A program made the translations under genes and the position numbers. Under the pieces are notes generated by a model, which saw only the letters and a program-made list of their open reading frames with translations, searched no databases and was not told the DNA's origin. From Shimia_B sp038525525 (GTDB lineage: Bacteria > Pseudomonadota > Alphaproteobacteria > Rhodobacterales > Rhodobacteraceae), in assembly GCA_038525525.1 (NCBI GenBank), contig JBCBHO010000002.1:310001-374000 (forward strand): a stretch of DNA of 64,000 bases, read 5' to 3'. Within the stretch, counting starts at the first letter, position 1. Each line of letters begins with the position of its first letter. Positions 6,970 through 16,961 of this stretch are shown piece after piece.

Positions 6970-9033
6970 ATGGCCACCATCTCGCCTCTCCATGAAGACC
7001 AGCTCTTCAAGCTGCTTCGACAGCTCGACACCGCGCCCGGGGCCTCCCAGCGCGCGTTGGCGGCGGCGATCGGTGTCTCGCTCGGGCGGCTCAACGGCCT
7101 TTTGAAAGAGGCCACCGACGCAGGGCTCGTCAAGATCACCGAGAGCGCCAGCCGCGACAAGCGCCAGCGCGTGGCCTATGCCCTCACGCCCCGCGGGGCG
7201 GGCGAGAAGAACCGCCTCACCGACACCTTTCTCAAGCGCAAGTTCGCCGAGTACGACGCGCTCCACGCAGAACTCACGGGGACGACCTCCGGCCTTTCCC
7301 CTGCCAAACACGGAAGCAGACTGATGCAGAACAACCTCGCCCCGATCCCGGAGCTCTACGTCTCCTATGACAGCGCGCAGAAGATGAAGATGGAGGCCGC
7401 CGAGCTGACGAGCTGGGACCTCACCGCGCGGCAGATCTGCGACCTCGAGCTTCTGATGAATGGCGGCTTCAACCCGCTCAAGGGCTTCCTATCCGAGGTC
7501 GATTACAACGGCGTCGTCGAGGACATGCGCCTCGCCGACGGCACGCTCTGGCCCATGCCAATCACCCTCGACGTCTCCGAGACCTTCGCCGAGGGTCTCG
7601 AGATCGGCCAGGACATCGCGCTGCGCGACCCCGAGGGCGTGATCCTCGGCACCATGACCGTCACCGACCGCTGGACGCCCGACAAGGCCCGCGAGGCTGA
7701 GGCCGTCTTTGGCGCCGATGACATGGCCCATCCGGCGGTCAACTACCTGCACACCAAGGCGGGCAAGGTCTATCTGGGCGGGCCCGTCACGGGCATCCAG
7801 CAGCCGATCCACTACGATTTTCGCGCCCGCCGCGACACGCCGAACGAGCTCCGCGCCTATTTCAGGAAGCTCGGCTGGCGCCGCATCGTGGCCTTCCAGA
7901 CGCGCAACCCGCTCCACCGCGCGCACCAGGAGCTGACCTTCCGCGCGGCCAAGGAGGCGGAGGCCAACCTCCTCATCCACCCTGTCGTGGGTCTCACGAA
8001 GCCCGGCGATATCGACCATTTCACGCGCGTGCGCTGCTACGAGGCGGTGCTTGATCAGTATCCGCAATCGACGACGACCATGAGCCTCCTCAACCTCGCC
8101 ATGCGCATGGCCGGGCCGCGCGAGGCCGTCTGGCACGGGCTCATCCGCAAGAACCACGGCTGCACCCACATGATCGTGGGCCGCGACCATGCGGGCCCGG
8201 GCAAGAACTCCGCGGGCGAGGATTTCTACGGGCCCTACGACGCCCAAGACCTCTTCCGCGAGCACGAGGCCGAGATCGGCATCGAGATGGTGGACTTCAA
8301 ACACATGGTCTACGTGCAGGAGCGTGCGCAATACGAGCCCGCCGACGAGATCGAGGATCGCGAGAACGTCACGATCCTCAACATCTCCGGCACAGAGCTG
8401 CGCCGCCGTCTGCAGGAGGGGCTCGAGATCCCGGAATGGTTCTCCTTCCCCGCCGTGGTGAACGAGCTGCGCAAGTCGAAGCCGCCGCGTTCCCAACAAG
8501 GCTTCACCGTCTTCTTCACCGGCTTCTCCGGCTCCGGCAAATCGACGATCGCCAATGCGCTCATGGTCAAGCTCATGGAGATGGGCGGGCGGCCCACGAC
8601 GCTCCTCGACGGCGACATCGTGCGCAAGAACCTCTCGAGCGAGCTGGGCTTCTCCAAAGAACACCGCGATCTCAACATCCGCCGCATCGGCTACGTGGCC
8701 TCCGAGATCACGAAGAACGGCGGCATCGCCATCTGCGCGCCCATCGCGCCCTACGCCACGACCCGCGGGGCCGTGCGCGAGGAGATCGAGCAATACGGCG
8801 CCTTCTGCGAGGTGCACGTGGCGACCTCCATCGAGGAATGCGAGCGGCGGGACCGCAAGGGCCTCTACAAGCTCGCGCGCGCGGGCAAGATCAAGGAATT
8901 CACCGGAATTTCGGATCCCTATGATGTGCCCGAGCAGCCCGAGCTGCGGCTCGACACCGAGGGCACGGATGTCGATTACTGCGCCCAGCAGGTGCTCTTG
9001 AAGCTGCAGGAGATGGGGCTGATCTCCGCCTGA
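6970..9033 (+). CDS. MarR-type regulator fused to sulfate adenylyltransferase/adenylylsulfate kinase
   Basis: One open frame of 687 codons contains three modules. Residues 1-100 match small 'EPS-associated' MarR regulators (winged helix QRALAAAIGVSLGRLNGLLK, end TFLKRKFAEYDALHAEL). After an 18-residue linker, residue 119 is the Met that normally starts the 569-residue bifunctional Sat-CysC protein. ATP sulfurylase has the TRNPLHRAHQEL nucleotide motif. APS kinase has the P-loop GFSGSGKST near residue 518. Together they activate sulfate to APS and PAPS. In relatives the regulator and enzyme are, as I recall, separate neighbouring genes. Here no stop intervenes. An internal ribosome site at 7312 could still give the enzyme alone. 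A sequencing frameshift cannot be excluded. Confidence 0.8.
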   Translation: MATISPLHEDQLFKLLRQLDTAPGASQRALAAAIGVSLGRLNGLLKEATDAGLVKITESASRDKRQRVAYALTPRGAGEKNRLTDTFLKRKFAEYDALHAELTGTTSGLSPAKHGSRLMQNNLAPIPELYVSYDSAQKMKMEAAELTSWDLTARQICDLELLMNGGFNPLKGFLSEVDYNGVVEDMRLADGTLWPMPITLDVSETFAEGLEIGQDIALRDPEGVILGTMTVTDRWTPDKAREAEAVFGADDMAHPAVNYLHTKAGKVYLGGPVTGIQQPIHYDFRARRDTPNELRAYFRKLGWRRIVAFQTRNPLHRAHQELTFRAAKEAEANLLIHPVVGLTKPGDIDHFTRVRCYEAVLDQYPQSTTTMSLLNLAMRMAGPREAVWHGLIRKNHGCTHMIVGRDHAGPGKNSAGEDFYGPYDAQDLFREHEAEIGIEMVDFKHMVYVQERAQYEPADEIEDRENVTILNISGTELRRRLQEGLEIPEWFSFPAVVNELRKSKPPRSQQGFTVFFTGFSGSGKSTIANALMVKLMEMGGRPTTLLDGDIVRKNLSSELGFSKEHRDLNIRRIGYVASEITKNGGIAICAPIAPYATTRGAVREEIEQYGAFCEVHVATSIEECERRDRKGLYKLARAGKIKEFTGISDPYDVPEQPELRLDTEGTDVDYCAQQVLLKLQEMGLISA
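7312..7326 (+). promoter_or_regulatory. internal ribosome site and alternative Sat-CysC start
   Basis: GGAAG at 7312-7316 precedes ATG at 7324 by seven bases. Starting there gives MQNNLAPIPELYVS and 569 residues, the usual length and N-terminus of the family's stand-alone Sat-CysC. Both a fused and a free enzyme may therefore be made. Confidence 0.6.
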
Positions 9034-9057
9034 TCTCTCGACCGATGAACTGCTGTT

Positions 9058-9081
9058 GGAAGGCCCTTCGTGGGGCCTTCC
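9058..9081. terminator. hairpin between convergent sat-cysC and tupA
   Basis: GGAAGGCCC and GGGCCTTCC form a 9-base-pair stem with loop TTCGTG. It sits between two convergent genes. No U-tract follows on either strand, so it may be a weak bidirectional terminator or an mRNA 3'-end stabiliser. Confidence 0.5.
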
Positions 9082-9087
9082 CACGCC

Positions 9088-9873
9088 TCACTCCGCGTTC
9101 GGGGTGAAGAGGGCCTCTCCGTCCAGCCTGTAGGACGCGATCACGGCCTGCCCCGGCCCGGTGAGCCAGGCCTCGAAGCGCGCGACCGCTTCGGGCTGCC
9201 CCGTGCGCGTGGCCGGGAGGAGCGCATACTGGTTGAAGAGCGCCGGATCGCCTTCGAAGACGATCCCCATGTCGCGCTTGTTGCCGAAGGTGAGCCAGCT
9301 GGCGCGGTCGCTCAGCGTGTAGGCCCCGAGGGCCACGGCGATGTTGAGCGTGGCACCCATCCCCGTCCCGGTCTCGAGGTACCAGCGGCCCGATGCCGCC
9401 GCGACGTCCATCCCCGTCTCGGCCCAGAGCGCGAGCTCGGCCTTGTGGGTGCCGCTTTCGTCGCCCCGGCTCACGAAGCGCTCCTCACTCTGCGCGATAA
9501 GGCCGAGCGCCTCGGCGGCGGTAGCGGCGCGCGCGACCCCGGCGGGGTCGCTTGCCACGCCGAGGATCACGAAATCATTGAACATCACCTCGCGGCGGTA
9601 GCGATAGGCGCCGCTGGCGACGGCGGCGGCCTCGGCCTCGGGCGCATGGGTGAGGGCAGCGTCCACGTCGCCCGCCGCGCCGAGGCGCAGCGCCCGGCCC
9701 GTCCCGGCGACGACGAGATCGACCGTGTCACCAATCGCCGCCTCGTAGGCCGGGATCAGCACCGCCGCGAGCCCCGAATTCTCGAAGGACGTCGTGACCG
9801 CGAGGCGCAAAGTGTCAGCCGCGACGGAAGCCCCCTGCAGGACGAGCGCACAGACCAGAAGCGCCCGGATCAT
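9088..9873 (-). CDS. tupA: tungstate-type ABC transporter substrate-binding protein
   Basis: This 261-residue periplasmic protein has an N-terminal signal peptide (about residues 1-19, cleaved near VAA-DTL). It carries the TupA pattern: TTSFENSGL, VVAGTGRALRLG, DAALTHAPEAE and REVMFNDFVILG. The motif RGDESGTHKAE is typical of oxyanion binders of the TupA/WtpA-like class. It would bring tungstate (possibly molybdate) to the TupB permease for tungsto- or molybdoenzymes. Gene order on the minus strand is permease, ATPase, binding protein. Its ATG overlaps the ATPase stop as ATGA. Oxyanion specificity cannot be read from sequence alone. Confidence 0.88.
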   Translation of the reverse strand: MIRALLVCALVLQGASVAADTLRLAVTTSFENSGLAAVLIPAYEAAIGDTVDLVVAGTGRALRLGAAGDVDAALTHAPEAEAAAVASGAYRYRREVMFNDFVILGVASDPAGVARAATAAEALGLIAQSEERFVSRGDESGTHKAELALWAETGMDVAAASGRWYLETGTGMGATLNIAVALGAYTLSDRASWLTFGNKRDMGIVFEGDPALFNQYALLPATRTGQPEAVARFEAWLTGPGQAVIASYRLDGEALFTPNAE

Positions 9874-10553
9874 GCCGATGTCCAGGCGAGAAAGGGCACG
9901 GCGGAGGCGGGCGGCGTCGCGAAGAAGGCGTCGATCGGGATCGGCCCCTCCGCCCTGCCGCCGGATAGCCAGACCACCTCCGCCGCCATGCGCCGCGCTT
10001 GCGCCATGCTGTGGGTGGCCATGACGATCCGCAGGCCCGAGGCGGCCCGCGACACGAGCAGCTCTTCCACGAGGCCGATATGGGGCCCGTCGAGATTTGC
10101 GGTGGGCTCATCGAGGAAGAGCAGGTCCGGCGCGGTCAGGAGCGCGCGCGCGAGCGAGACCCGCTGAGCCTCCCCGCCCGAGAGCTGCCGCGCGGGCCGG
10201 GCGAGGAGATGCGCGATATCGAGCGCCTCCGCCATGGCGCGGGTCTCCCCGGGCTGGGCATCGCGCGCCGCGAGGGCGAGATTGTCCCGCACGGTCCTGC
10301 GCAGCATGACGGGCCGCTGAAACACGTAGGCCTGGCGGCGGTGCGGGCTGTCCCACGTGACGCAGCCGTCCTCCGGCGCAACGAGCCCGTGGAGCACTTT
10401 CATCAGCGTCGTTTTGCCCGCCCCGTTCGCGCCGATGACCGCCGTCACCCCCGCCGCGCCGAGCGCGAGATCAAGGGGCCCGAGCCCCGCATGCGCCACG
10501 CGCACACCCTCGAGTCGCACCATGCCCGCCTTCACTATGCCCGCCTTCACCAT
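9870..10553 (-). CDS. tupC: tungstate-type ABC transporter ATP-binding protein
   Basis: This 227-residue ABC ATPase has Walker A GANGAGKTT, signature LSGGEAQRVSLARALL and Walker B LLFLDEPTANLD. It energises the TupB permease. I chose the ATG at 10553 because it reads ATGGTGA, overlapping the permease stop. That start adds ten residues, MVKAGIVKAG, before the MVRLEG that most homologs would begin with. Those ten residues arise from a 15-base tandem duplication, so translation may begin at either Met. The gene overlaps tupA by four bases. Confidence 0.9.
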   Translation of the reverse strand: MVKAGIVKAGMVRLEGVRVAHAGLGPLDLALGAAGVTAVIGANGAGKTTLMKVLHGLVAPEDGCVTWDSPHRRQAYVFQRPVMLRRTVRDNLALAARDAQPGETRAMAEALDIAHLLARPARQLSGGEAQRVSLARALLTAPDLLFLDEPTANLDGPHIGLVEELLVSRAASGLRIVMATHSMAQARRMAAEVVWLSGGRAEGPIPIDAFFATPPASAVPFLAWTSA

Positions 10554-11212
10554 GCCCTGGCCGGCTCCCGCCGCGCGAGGAGGTGAAGCGCGATGCTGAC
10601 AACGAGCGAGATCGAGACGAGCACCGCGCCGAGCGCCACCGCGAAGGCGAGATTGCCCTTCGAGGTCTCGAGCGTGATCGCCGTGGTTAGGACGCGGGTC
10701 AGGTGATCGATGTTGCCGCCCACGATCAGGACAGCCCCCACCTCTCCCGTGGCGCGGCCAAAGCCCGCGAGCGCCGCGGTCAGGAGCGCCCGGCGCCCGT
10801 CCCGCGCGAGGATCGCGATGCAGGACCGTCGCCTGACGCCGAGGGAGGTCAGCAGCTCGCGATACTCTTCCCAGAGAGCCTCCATGGCCTGGTGAGTGAT
10901 GGAGGCGATTAGCGGCAGCACAATGATCAGCTGCGCCAGGATCATGGCCCACGGCGTGAAGAGGAGATCGAGCACGCCAAAGGGCCCCGCGCGCGACAGA
11001 AGCAGGTAGAGCACGAGCCCCACGACCACCGGCGGCAACCCCATGAAAGCATTGAGCACGGCCACCACGGCCCCCTTTCCGCGAAACCGCGATAGGGCCA
11101 GCCAGATGCCAAAGGGAATCGCAACAAGCGACGCGAAGATCACGGCGCCCACGGACACCAAGAGCGAGCGAAGGGTGATCTCGAGAAGGGAGGGGAAAAG
11201 CGCGCCATCCAT
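10547..11212 (-). CDS. tupB: tungstate-type ABC transporter permease
   Basis: This 221-residue inner-membrane permease has about five hydrophobic segments. It has the binding-protein-dependent transport signature in the region EEYRELLTSLGVRRRSC, the coupling helix that contacts the ATPase. GRATGEVGAVLIVGGNI matches TupB/ModB-like permeases. It is the first gene of the tupBCA operon and overlaps tupC. The start ATG gives MDGALFPSLLEITLRSLLVSV, with a normal first membrane helix. Confidence 0.9.
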   Translation of the reverse strand: MDGALFPSLLEITLRSLLVSVGAVIFASLVAIPFGIWLALSRFRGKGAVVAVLNAFMGLPPVVVGLVLYLLLSRAGPFGVLDLLFTPWAMILAQLIIVLPLIASITHQAMEALWEEYRELLTSLGVRRRSCIAILARDGRRALLTAALAGFGRATGEVGAVLIVGGNIDHLTRVLTTAITLETSKGNLAFAVALGAVLVSISLVVSIALHLLARREPARAW

Positions 11213-11332
11213 GGGAGCCGGGTGTGGCGCGCCCCGCGCCGATGATCAAGACGGTGCGCCGTCTGTGCCGTGCGCGACGGACACTCAAAGCGATCCCATG
11301 TCTCGGCCAGCTGACCGCGTCCGGTGCCGGCA

Positions 11333-11409
11333 TGGCGATCCCTCGAGGACTCGAACCCCGAACCTGCTGATTAGAAGTCAGCTGCTCTATCCAGTTGAGC
11401 TAAGGGACC
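11333..11409 (-). tRNA. tRNA-Arg (anticodon TCT)
   Basis: A full cloverleaf can be folded on the minus strand. The acceptor stem GGTCCCT pairs with AGGGATC (one G-U), followed by discriminator G and an encoded CCA. The anticodon stem is GCTGA/TCAGC with loop CTTCTAA, giving anticodon TCT, which reads AGA/AGG arginine codons. The T-arm is TCGGGGTTCGAGTCCTCGA. These codons are rare in high-GC genomes. No other tRNA lies in the window. Confidence 0.97.
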
Positions 11410-11901
11410 ACACGCGTGACCTTCTCGGCGCTTTTCAACACCCGATCAAGGCCCTTTCCCGGCCGGTGTGGGAGCTGCGCCCCGGCGTTCTCCCGATCTG
11501 CCCCTCGGGCTGCCCCGGGCTCCCGCGGAGAAAAAGTAAGCCCCGCACGCAGAACGTGCGGGGCCAAAGGAGACCAGTGGTCATGCACCTTGGGAAGAGG
11601 CGCGTTATAGCAGGTGCCCGAGCCACGCTGAGCGAGGGGTGGGTGAGTGGGGCGAGGCCCAGGCACCTGTGCTGCTTGCCCCTTCACCGTAGGAGGCTGA
11701 CACGTTGAATTGCAAGAGAGAAAATCGCCCATAGGTTGCATGATCCCGCCCATGGCCGCGACAGCGGCGGATTTCTGCCATGAAATCATCGCCTTGCACC
11801 ACGGCCCTCCCACGCGTGCCTCGCCGGATATGGGGATAAGAAAGTTGGCCTTGAATGCCGCCCAAAAGACCGCACCTATCGTGACGAGAGGTGAGATCCC
11901 G
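11410..11901. other. non-coding region between tRNA-Arg and uvrB
   Basis: I found no credible protein gene. On the minus strand it contains an intrinsic-terminator-like hairpin (11531-11564). Further right are an inverted repeat CAGGTGCC/GGCACCTG near 11610-11670 and a TATAAC box near 11600. These suggest a small leftward RNA that ends before the tRNA, but no known RNA family was recognised. uvrB has GAGAGGTGAG as its ribosome site at the right edge. No LexA-type box was seen upstream of uvrB. Confidence 0.5.
11531..11564 (-). terminator. Rho-independent terminator of an unidentified minus-strand transcript
   Basis: On the minus strand GCCCCGCACG, loop TTCTG and CGTGCGGGGC form a perfect 10-base-pair stem followed by TTACTTTTT. 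No annotated gene lies immediately upstream on that strand. Confidence 0.75.
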
Positions 11902-14109
<2,208 letters not shown>

Positions 14110-14274
14110 TTGGATACGGCTTGGATCGGCTGCCCGCGCAAATCCAAGGCGTCAATGCCGCTACCGACGCCTGAAGCGAACGATCATCGTTCGGCCCATT
14201 AGCGGCCCTGCCTGTGGTGGCGCAGCGTTCTCGACCTCTGTAGCGGAGCCTAGGAGGCCGACGCTGTGATCCGT

Positions 14275-14559
14275 TCAGAAATCAAAGATGTCGCCCAGAA
14301 AGTCGCCGAACCCTTCTTTTTTGCGGCGCTTTGGTGCGCGCTGGTCATGCTCTTGGTGGTAGCGTTCGCCGCGCGGCTCCGGGCGTTGCGCTTGCGTGGG
14401 TGGGGGCGGCGGCGGCGGGGTCATCTGCGTGCTGCGCTCGATGATCTTGTCGAGCTCGCCGCGGTCGAGCCACACGCCCCGGCAGCTGGGGCATTAGTCG
14501 ATCTCGACGCCGGAGCGGTCGGTCATCACGAGGGCGCTTCCATCGACGGGGCACTGCAT
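14275..14559 (-). pseudogene. TFIIB-type zinc-ribbon protein, interrupted by a stop codon
   Basis: The frame starts MQCPVDGSALVMTDRSG and would continue as a zf-TFIIB protein (PF13453) with CPxxG...CPSCRGVWLDRGELDKII and a low-complexity Pro/Lys tail ending FGDFLGDIFDF. Codon 22 is TAA (14494-14496), where the family has an aromatic residue just before CPSC, typically TAC. Everything else is intact, 94 codons in all. Either the gene is freshly inactivated or the base is a sequencing error. An internal GTG at 14475 could restart a fragment lacking the first Cys pair. The family's role is unknown; the ribbon should bind one zinc. Confidence 0.75.
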
Positions 14560-14855
14560 GGCTGGGTTCCTCTCTGCTGTCTCAGAGGTAAGCCGTCTCG
14601 GGAACCACACAAGCCTTCGGCATCCAATGGTTATCGAGGCTTTTAGCCAGCAGCGCGTCGCCCGCCGAAACTTGCTGCACCTCGCTTGCCCGTTGCCTCG
14701 AACCGCTCAGGTCGGGGCTTGAACTGGTCTCATGTCTTGGGGAGGGGAGCGCTCGCCTGAAAGTGCCTCGGCTTTTCAGGTCGGCGCGGCGAGAGGAAGG
14801 CGCGTGGCACGCCGCCTCGGCGTAGAACGGGCGCCCAAAGGCGCCCGTGATGGCC
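14560..14855. other. non-coding region
   Basis: I found no convincing gene. It contains a perfect hairpin at 14827-14848 (ACGGGCGCC, loop CAAA, GGCGCCCGT) just behind the small secreted gene on the minus strand. No U-tract follows, so it may be a weak terminator of that gene. Confidence 0.5.
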
Positions 14856-15020
14856 TTAGCCGACCGTTGCGACGCAGCTTTCGCTGGTCTCGTCCCAGAC
14901 CTGCCCGGCTTCGCAGATCTGCGCGGTCGTCTGGGTGTGCATCCCACCGCCGCACATGGCCTGGGCCGAGAGGGGCGCGGCGAACACGAGGGCAAAGGCC
15001 ACGAACTTCAATGTCTTCAT
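14856..15020 (-). CDS. small secreted cysteine-containing protein (54 aa)
   Basis: The protein begins MKTLKFVAFALVFAAPLSAQA, a clear Sec signal peptide. The mature part of about 34 residues has three cysteines (MCGGGMHTQ, QICEAG, SCVATVG) and the spacing C...C-x4-VWDE-x4-C. Similar tiny secreted proteins ending in 'CxxG(x)VWDxxxxxC' occur in Rhodobacteraceae and are often mislabelled. AGGAGAAG precedes the ATG at good spacing. It is too short for most gene finders. The function is unknown. Confidence 0.7.
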   Translation of the reverse strand: MKTLKFVAFALVFAAPLSAQAMCGGGMHTQTTAQICEAGQVWDETSESCVATVG

Positions 15021-15101
15021 TGGTCTTCTCCTGTTGCTTACCCCGGGAAGAGTGACGCAGGGGAAGCCCGGGTCAAGGGCCCTGCCCTGCCCCGCGGCGG
15101 A

Positions 15102-15413
15102 TTACCACGTGTCGAGCACCTCCATCGCGTCTTCCTCGGGCACCTGCGCAGCTGCGGCAGGCGGAGCCACCAGCGGTCGCACGCGCACGATCTCGGCCCG
15201 ACGCGCCTCCCAGTAGCGGGGATCATCGAGGATCGTCCGCGGCAGACGATCTTTCAGGAACACCTTCCTTTCGCTGAGCTGGACGAGCACCTGCACGTCC
15301 TCGGAGCGTCGCGGTGCCCGCCCGGCGAGAAAATCCTCGCGCAGCTCGCCCGCGCGCAACTCAAGCGATCGGATCAACGCTTTCAGTCGGGCGTATTCGT
15401 CGGCTGGGTGCAT
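15102..15413 (-). CDS. conserved hypothetical protein (103 aa)
   Basis: This cytoplasmic, charged protein has an N-terminal helical half (HPADEYARLKALIRSLELRAGELREDF) and a segment VQVLVQLSERKVFLKDRLPRTILDDPRYWEARR. The second segment resembles a family of short Rhodobacterales proteins that end 'LPxxILxDPRYWE'. The tail is Ala/Pro-rich. There is no membrane segment, signal peptide or known catalytic motif. It lies alone between the small secreted gene and the DUF427 gene, all on the minus strand. The function is unknown. Confidence 0.7.
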   Translation of the reverse strand: MHPADEYARLKALIRSLELRAGELREDFLAGRAPRRSEDVQVLVQLSERKVFLKDRLPRTILDDPRYWEARRAEIVRVRPLVAPPAAAAQVPEEDAMEVLDTW

Positions 15414-15454
15414 GGGCGGAGCATGCCGGGCATTTGGTTAAAATGCGATTAACC

Positions 15455-15922
15455 TCACCAATGCCGCGTGCCCGGCGCTCCTTTCACGATGCCACGCAGA
15501 TTCTCGGTGACCCAACCGCCGTAGAAATCGCCGGGCTGCGCTGTGACAGTGAGCCCGTCCACACTCGCGGCATCGAGCGCGCCGGGATAGATCGATACAA
15601 AGTCCTTGATCGCCGCGAATGCGCGTGTGGGCCGCGGATAGCTCCACGCCACGCGCGGCAGGATCGTCTCGCCCACCTTCAGGCTCCAGTAGCGCGCCTG
15701 CCCCTTCCACTCGCACAGGCTCTGGCCCGTCGCGGGCAGGAGCGGCACCCGAATAGCCTCGGGCGGGAAGTAGTAGGTCGGGGCGTGATGGGTCTCGCAG
15801 ACGCGCCAGGCATCCACGCTGTCGACGACGACCTCCCCCGAGGCCTCCGCGCGGATCCGGTAGGGCGCGGGCTCGAGGAGCGGTGGGCGCGGGTAGGATT
15901 GGACATCTTCTTCGATCAGCAT
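15455..15922 (-). CDS. DUF427 domain-containing protein
   Basis: This 155-residue protein matches DUF427 (PF04248): ETHHAPTYYFPPEAIRV, SLCEWKGQARYWSL, VAWSYPRPTRAFAAIKDFVSIYPG. The family has a small beta-barrel fold with a conserved Cys-Glu-Trp-Lys motif and no proven reaction. I chose the ATG giving MLIEEDVQSYPRPP, which is the common family start; a TTG six codons upstream is possible. It is divergent from the next gene across 37 bases, so the promoters of the two must overlap. Confidence 0.88.
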   Translation of the reverse strand: MLIEEDVQSYPRPPLLEPAPYRIRAEASGEVVVDSVDAWRVCETHHAPTYYFPPEAIRVPLLPATGQSLCEWKGQARYWSLKVGETILPRVAWSYPRPTRAFAAIKDFVSIYPGALDAASVDGLTVTAQPGDFYGGWVTENLRGIVKGAPGTRHW

Positions 15923-15959
15923 GGGTGGCAGGTAGACCAAGCGCCCTATTTGTCAGCCC

Positions 15960-16379
15960 ATGCGTCCCGTCCTTCTGCTTCTCGCCTCCGCCCTGCCCGC
16001 CGCCGCCTGGGATTTCACCGCAGGCGCGCCGTGCACGCTGACCCATGCCGAGCCCCCGCTCGAAGTGGTGCTGACCCACGATCCCGCCGCGCCCCTTTTC
16101 ACGATCACGTTGCGCCGTGCGGAACCGTGGCCCGTGGGCGGCATTTTCTCGATCACCTTCGAGGGCGGCATGACGATCTCCACCAACCGGCAGATCCTGA
16201 GCGAGGAAGGCCGCGCGCTCACCGTGGCCGACCGGGGCTTTGGCAACGTGATCGACGGCATGGCCGGAGCACCCGGTGCGATCGCGCGGCTGGGCGATGT
16301 CGAGGAGCGCTTCTCGCTCGCGGGGGCGGCGGAGCCCGCGCGCGCGCTCGAGGCATGCCAGCCGGCTCCGGCTGTGTAA
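15960..16379 (+). CDS. putative secreted protein (139 aa)
   Basis: The first 16 residues, MRPVLLLLASALPAAA, form a signal peptide, so the product is periplasmic or exported. The mature part has a beta-rich look (CTLTHAEPPLEVVLTHDP, FSITFEGGMTIST) and two Cys residues that could pair. It resembles unnamed roseobacter exported proteins of about 140 residues. No enzyme motif is visible. It is followed 57 bases later by the PNPOx-like gene on the same strand, so co-transcription is possible. The function is unknown. Confidence 0.7.
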   Translation: MRPVLLLLASALPAAAWDFTAGAPCTLTHAEPPLEVVLTHDPAAPLFTITLRRAEPWPVGGIFSITFEGGMTISTNRQILSEEGRALTVADRGFGNVIDGMAGAPGAIARLGDVEERFSLAGAAEPARALEACQPAPAV

Positions 16380-16436
16380 GACAGGCCATGCCGCGCCATC
16401 GCTTGACACCGAAGCGCCCAGGGGCACCCTCCTGCC

Positions 16437-16910
16437 ATGGCTGAGAAGATAAATCCGTTCCGCCCGCTCGATGACGACGCGAGAGAGATGATGGCGGCTC
16501 TCCTACAAGCCGAGCACGCCGCGCTCGCGGTTATCGACCCCGAGACCGGCACGCCACAGGTGACGCGGATCGGCTTCACATGGCTCGAGGGCGGGGCGCT
16601 CACGATCATCTCCACGCTCTCGACGCACACCGCGGCCCTCGCCGCCAATCCGGCCTGCGGGCTCATGGTGGGCACTCCGGGCGAGAAAGGCGACCCGCTC
16701 ACGCATCCGAGGCTCTCGCTCGATGCCCGCGCGGTCCTCCGCGACAAGGCCGCCTGGCGGGAGCGCTACATCGCCGCGCGGCCCAAGACGAAGCTCTATT
16801 ACGACTTCACCGATTTCGGGCTCTACGCGTTCGAGGTGACGGGCGGGCTTCTCAATGGCGGCTTCGGCAAGGCCTACAAGATCGCGCCGACCGACCTCCC
16901 CAAAGAATAA
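16437..16910 (+). CDS. HugZ/pyridoxamine 5'-phosphate oxidase-like family protein
   Basis: This 157-residue protein has the split-barrel flavin-binding fold of PNPOx-like proteins of the HugZ type. Segments include LLQAEHAALAVIDPETGTPQVTRIGFTW, STLSTHTAALAANPACGLMVG and KTKLYYDFTDFGLYAFEV. HugZ relatives bind or degrade heme; others bind FMN or F420. No C-terminal HugZ heme-binding extension is present, so this is the short form and the substrate is uncertain. It ends at a hairpin shared with the convergent beta-helix gene. Confidence 0.82.
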   Translation: MAEKINPFRPLDDDAREMMAALLQAEHAALAVIDPETGTPQVTRIGFTWLEGGALTIISTLSTHTAALAANPACGLMVGTPGEKGDPLTHPRLSLDARAVLRDKAAWRERYIAARPKTKLYYDFTDFGLYAFEVTGGLLNGGFGKAYKIAPTDLPKE

Positions 16911-16911
16911 A

Positions 16912-16940
16912 GCGCCGCCGGGAAAAGCTCCCAGCGGCGC
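16912..16940 (-). terminator. terminator of the beta-helix gene (possibly bidirectional)
   Basis: GCGCCGC (16912-16918) pairs with GCGGCGC (16934-16940), with an inner GGG/CCC extension after one mismatch. On the minus strand it is followed by TTTATTCTTT, fitting the leftward gene. On the plus strand there is no U-tract. Confidence 0.65.
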
Positions 16941-16961
16941 CTCACCTGCCAGCGGAGACCG

